NCBI GenBank assembly: GCA_964403775.1
Contig: CAYOHL010000050.1
Span: 1 to 5,943 of the forward strand
Length of the DNA stretch: 5,943 nt
Direction of reading: 5' to 3'
Origin: CG1-02-33-12 sp964403775
GTDB taxonomy: Archaea > Nanobdellota > Nanobdellia > Woesearchaeales > CG1-02-33-12
A program made the translations under genes and the position numbers. Every line of letters starts with the position of its first letter. The stretch's first letter is position 1. The notes below the pieces were generated by a model, which had not been told where the DNA came from, searched no databases, and saw nothing but the letters and a program-made list of their open reading frames with translations. Shown here piece by piece: positions 4,634 to 5,943 of the stretch.

Positions 4634-5632
4634 TTAATCAGAAAGTCCTTGGCCATAAACCCTTTCAAACTCCTGAAGAAAAAGACTTGCTATGGTCTTG
4701 TCATGCATTATCAACAAATTTTCATCGTTTCTTGTGTCAGCGCCTTCTGTTGGGTTGAATGAGCCAGTGATTACTGTTCTGTTGTCTATTATGAAAACTT
4801 TATGGTGCATATTGGCCTTATTGCTGTCTTTTTTTACATTAATTCCCTGGTATTCCAGAAGGCTGAATTTGGAGTATTTAGATACCTGCCTTGCCTCAAA
4901 AACCCCTTTTATGTCAAGGCCCTGGTAATGCTTTAAAATAATTGCAGTTGCAATCCTGTTGTTTGTAAAGCTGAAGGCCATAAAATAGATATTGTTTTCT
5001 GCTTTCTTTATTTCCTCAGCAACATGATAGGCGCAGTTGTCTTCAGGGCAGAAATAGTTTTCAATTTTCTGGTTGTTTAAATAAAACTCAGGGTAAATCA
5101 CATTATCTCCTTTTCTGAACTCAGAGTTCCATAATTCATTAAACTCATCTTCATAATTTTTAGCCAAATAAAATGATTCAATTATAACCAAATTATTGTT
5201 GTTCTTGTATGCGCCGTTCTCAGTCGGGTTAAAAGAGCCGGTTAAAATAACCTTACCATCAATTATACAGAACTTGTTGTGCATCAGCCCGTAAGATGGG
5301 TCTTTTTTTGCAAATTTAAGATGCTTTACATTTTCAAAATTAGCATCATCAACTACCAGCTTAACCTCAATGCTTCTGTTTTTCTCACCCATCAAATCAA
5401 TAATTCTTTCTAAGTCAAGGTCGTAAAAAGCGCAGTGAACAGATTCTTTTGCACTATTGATAGCCTTGAAAAGCTCTCCTTCGCAGTCATCTACTGGGCA
5501 GAAAAAAACTTTTGGAACATCCTTGTATTCCTTAAGCTCTGGCTCTGTGATTTCCTTATTTAGTTTGAGATTAGAGCATCCGCTAATCAGGATGAGAACA
5601 ATCAAAAAGAGCATTGTCTTGTTAAAACACAT
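4634..5632 (-). CDS. Secreted lipoprotein with two phospholipase D (HKD) motifs
   Basis: A 332-residue member of the phospholipase D superfamily, whose members hydrolyse phosphodiester bonds in lipids or nucleic acids. Numbered from the ATG at 5632: a short Lys-containing N-terminus and hydrophobic MLFLIVLILI lead to the lipobox ISGC (Cys19), so it is probably lipid-anchored outside the cell. Two homologous halves follow. The first has FFCPVDDC (Cys45, Cys50) and HNKFCIID (His118, Lys120, Asp125), then GSFNPTENG. The second has YFCPEDNC (Cys195, Cys200) and HHKVFIID (His276, Lys278, Asp283), then GSFNPTEG. Both HKD sites are intact, so one chain can form the whole active site. The HxKx4D plus GSxNPT pattern resembles Nuc-like nucleases more than lipases. 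The frame opens at a TTG (5671), but ATG 5632 fits the signal peptide and lies 26 bases after a CTTATAAA box, so it is probably leaderless. Confidence 0.92.
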   Translation of the reverse strand: MCFNKTMLFLIVLILISGCSNLKLNKEITEPELKEYKDVPKVFFCPVDDCEGELFKAINSAKESVHCAFYDLDLERIIDLMGEKNRSIEVKLVVDDANFENVKHLKFAKKDPSYGLMHNKFCIIDGKVILTGSFNPTENGAYKNNNNLVIIESFYLAKNYEDEFNELWNSEFRKGDNVIYPEFYLNNQKIENYFCPEDNCAYHVAEEIKKAENNIYFMAFSFTNNRIATAIILKHYQGLDIKGVFEARQVSKYSKFSLLEYQGINVKKDSNKANMHHKVFIIDNRTVITGSFNPTEGADTRNDENLLIMHDKTIASLFLQEFERVYGQGLSD

Positions 5633-5654
5633 AATTAATATATTAAAACAATAA

Positions 5655-5662
5655 TTTATAAG
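5655..5662 (-). promoter_or_regulatory. TATA box of the PLD lipoprotein gene
   Basis: The minus strand reads CTTATAAA, close to the archaeal consensus TTTATAWA, centred 26 bases before the ATG at 5632. It predicts transcription starting at or next to that ATG and argues against the upstream TTG at 5671, which would lie before the box. Confidence 0.6.
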
Positions 5663-5747
5663 CTCTAACAAAGAAAAAGCGAAAGGTTTTCGGAGATTGT
5701 CTTTAATTTGCAGATAATCTGTTTATTTTTATTTTTCTAAAAAGAAA

Positions 5748-5756
5748 TTATATAAA
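5748..5756 (+). promoter_or_regulatory. TATA box of the 31-residue membrane protein gene
   Basis: TTATATAAA is a near-consensus archaeal TATA box, centred about 28 bases before the ATG at 5780. The gap has no Shine-Dalgarno, so a leaderless or nearly leaderless transcript is expected. Confidence 0.6.
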
Positions 5757-5779
5757 GATTAAAACATAATAATATTGAA

Positions 5780-5875
5780 ATGAACAATAAAGGCCAAAAC
5801 TATCTACTATTTGTAATATTAGCTATCTTAATCGTATTGATTATCTGGCTGGTTATGAGGAGGCTCGGGGCTTAA
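5780..5875 (+). CDS. 31-residue single-span membrane microprotein
   Basis: A tiny membrane protein: a short polar N-terminus (MNNKGQN), one hydrophobic helix at residues 8-25 (YLLFVILAILIVLIIWLV), and a basic C-terminus (MRRLGA). By the positive-inside rule the C-terminus should face the cytoplasm. It has no cysteine, lipobox or family motif that I recognise, so its role is unknown; it could be a small subunit or regulator of a membrane complex. Support for a real gene comes from a near-consensus TATA box at the right distance, a coherent helix with proper flanks, and a following gene that starts one base after its stop. Confidence 0.6.
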   Translation: MNNKGQNYLLFVILAILIVLIIWLVMRRLGA

Positions 5876-5876
5876 G

Positions 5877-5943
5877 ATGGCTAAGCTAAAAATCATAAAA
5901 ATCCACAGAAAACTCCTACCAGCATCTAAAGATGCTGGTTTGA
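5877..5943 (+). CDS. Start of a gene running off the window
   Basis: The frame opens at the ATG at 5877 and stays open to the window edge (22 codons seen). It begins MAKLKIIKIHRKLLPASKD, basic and mildly amphipathic, with no identifiable motif. The ATG is one base after the stop of the membrane microprotein, with GGGG six bases upstream and GAGGAGG about 14 bases upstream, so it is probably cotranslated from the same transcript. The product cannot be identified from so little. Confidence 0.45.
   Translation, partial: MAKLKIIKIHRKLLPASKDAGL
5918..5939. repeat. Perfect 10-bp inverted repeat with a 2-base centre
   Basis: ACCAGCATCT and AGATGCTGGT are exact inverted copies flanking AA, inside the partial gene at the window edge. 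RNA from either strand could fold into a tight hairpin (about 9 bp with a four-base loop). It could be a terminator or operator if the partial frame is not a gene, or a fold-back artefact if this is a contig end. Confidence 0.6.

Noticed and set aside
4692..5654. Plus-strand frames of 78 and 65 residues (4692-4928, 5457-5654)
   Set aside because: They are antisense to the PLD lipoprotein, whose two HKD motifs are intact.
5633..5671. TTG start for the PLD lipoprotein
   Set aside because: It places 13 residues before the signal peptide and puts the start upstream of the TATA box at 5655-5662.
1..5943. CRISPR array, transposase or phage-type module
   Set aside because: No regularly spaced repeats, no transposase-like protein and no phage proteins were seen on either strand.

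Overview
The window looks like chromosomal DNA from an archaeon, most plausibly a small-genome DPANN-type lineage, though that placement is inferred from overall feel rather than from a marker tree. Direct evidence for an archaeon is a recognisable eukaryote/archaeal-type ribosomal protein eS17, an archaeal-length S-adenosylhomocysteine hydrolase, an archaeal-type Lrp/AsnC regulator, and A/T-rich TATA-like boxes centred about 25-28 bases before several start codons. The DNA is AT-rich and the proteins are rich in Lys, Ile and Asn. No tRNA, rRNA, CRISPR array, transposase or other mobile element was seen.

Layout. Positions 19-681 (+) encode an unfamiliar 220-residue protein whose second half resembles a diverged diadenylate cyclase (DAC/DisA_N) domain. 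It meets ahcY (661-1920, -) tail to tail with a 21-base overlap. Upstream of ahcY on the minus strand are rps17e (1986-2189) and a small basic protein (2122-2406) that may be ribosome-associated and that runs 68 bases into rps17e. Next comes a stretch of about 455 bases with no conventional gene (2407-2861). It holds a perfect 9-bp inverted repeat, a TATA-like box and a run of tiny, very charged minus-strand reading frames, two of which have ribosome binding sites like those of the neighbouring genes. Then come an Lrp/AsnC regulator (2862-3443, -) and, just before it, a 44-residue double-CPxC zinc-ribbon microprotein (3482-3616, -).

A divergent promoter region with short repeats (3617-3796) separates this block from a DUF429 (RNase H-fold, predicted nuclease) gene on the plus strand (3797-4606). 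That gene converges on a surface lipoprotein with two phospholipase D (HKD) motifs (4634-5632, -). A second divergent promoter region leads to a 31-residue single-span membrane protein (5780-5875, +). One base later a gene begins that runs off the window and has a perfect 10-bp inverted repeat near its visible end.

How the parts work together: ahcY serves the methyl cycle by clearing S-adenosylhomocysteine. The eS17 block is translation. The Lrp protein and its zinc-ribbon neighbour look like a small regulatory unit. The PLD lipoprotein would act outside the membrane. The genes show two start styles: several genes preceded by a promoter appear leaderless, with the TATA-like box about 25 bases before ATG and no Shine-Dalgarno. 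The ribosomal block, ahcY and the mini-ORFs have GGTGGT/GGGGGT-type Shine-Dalgarno sites. No single multi-gene novel system is evident. The most noteworthy items are the DAC-like protein with altered catalytic motifs, the microproteins, and the duplicated CPxDxC motif in the PLD lipoprotein.
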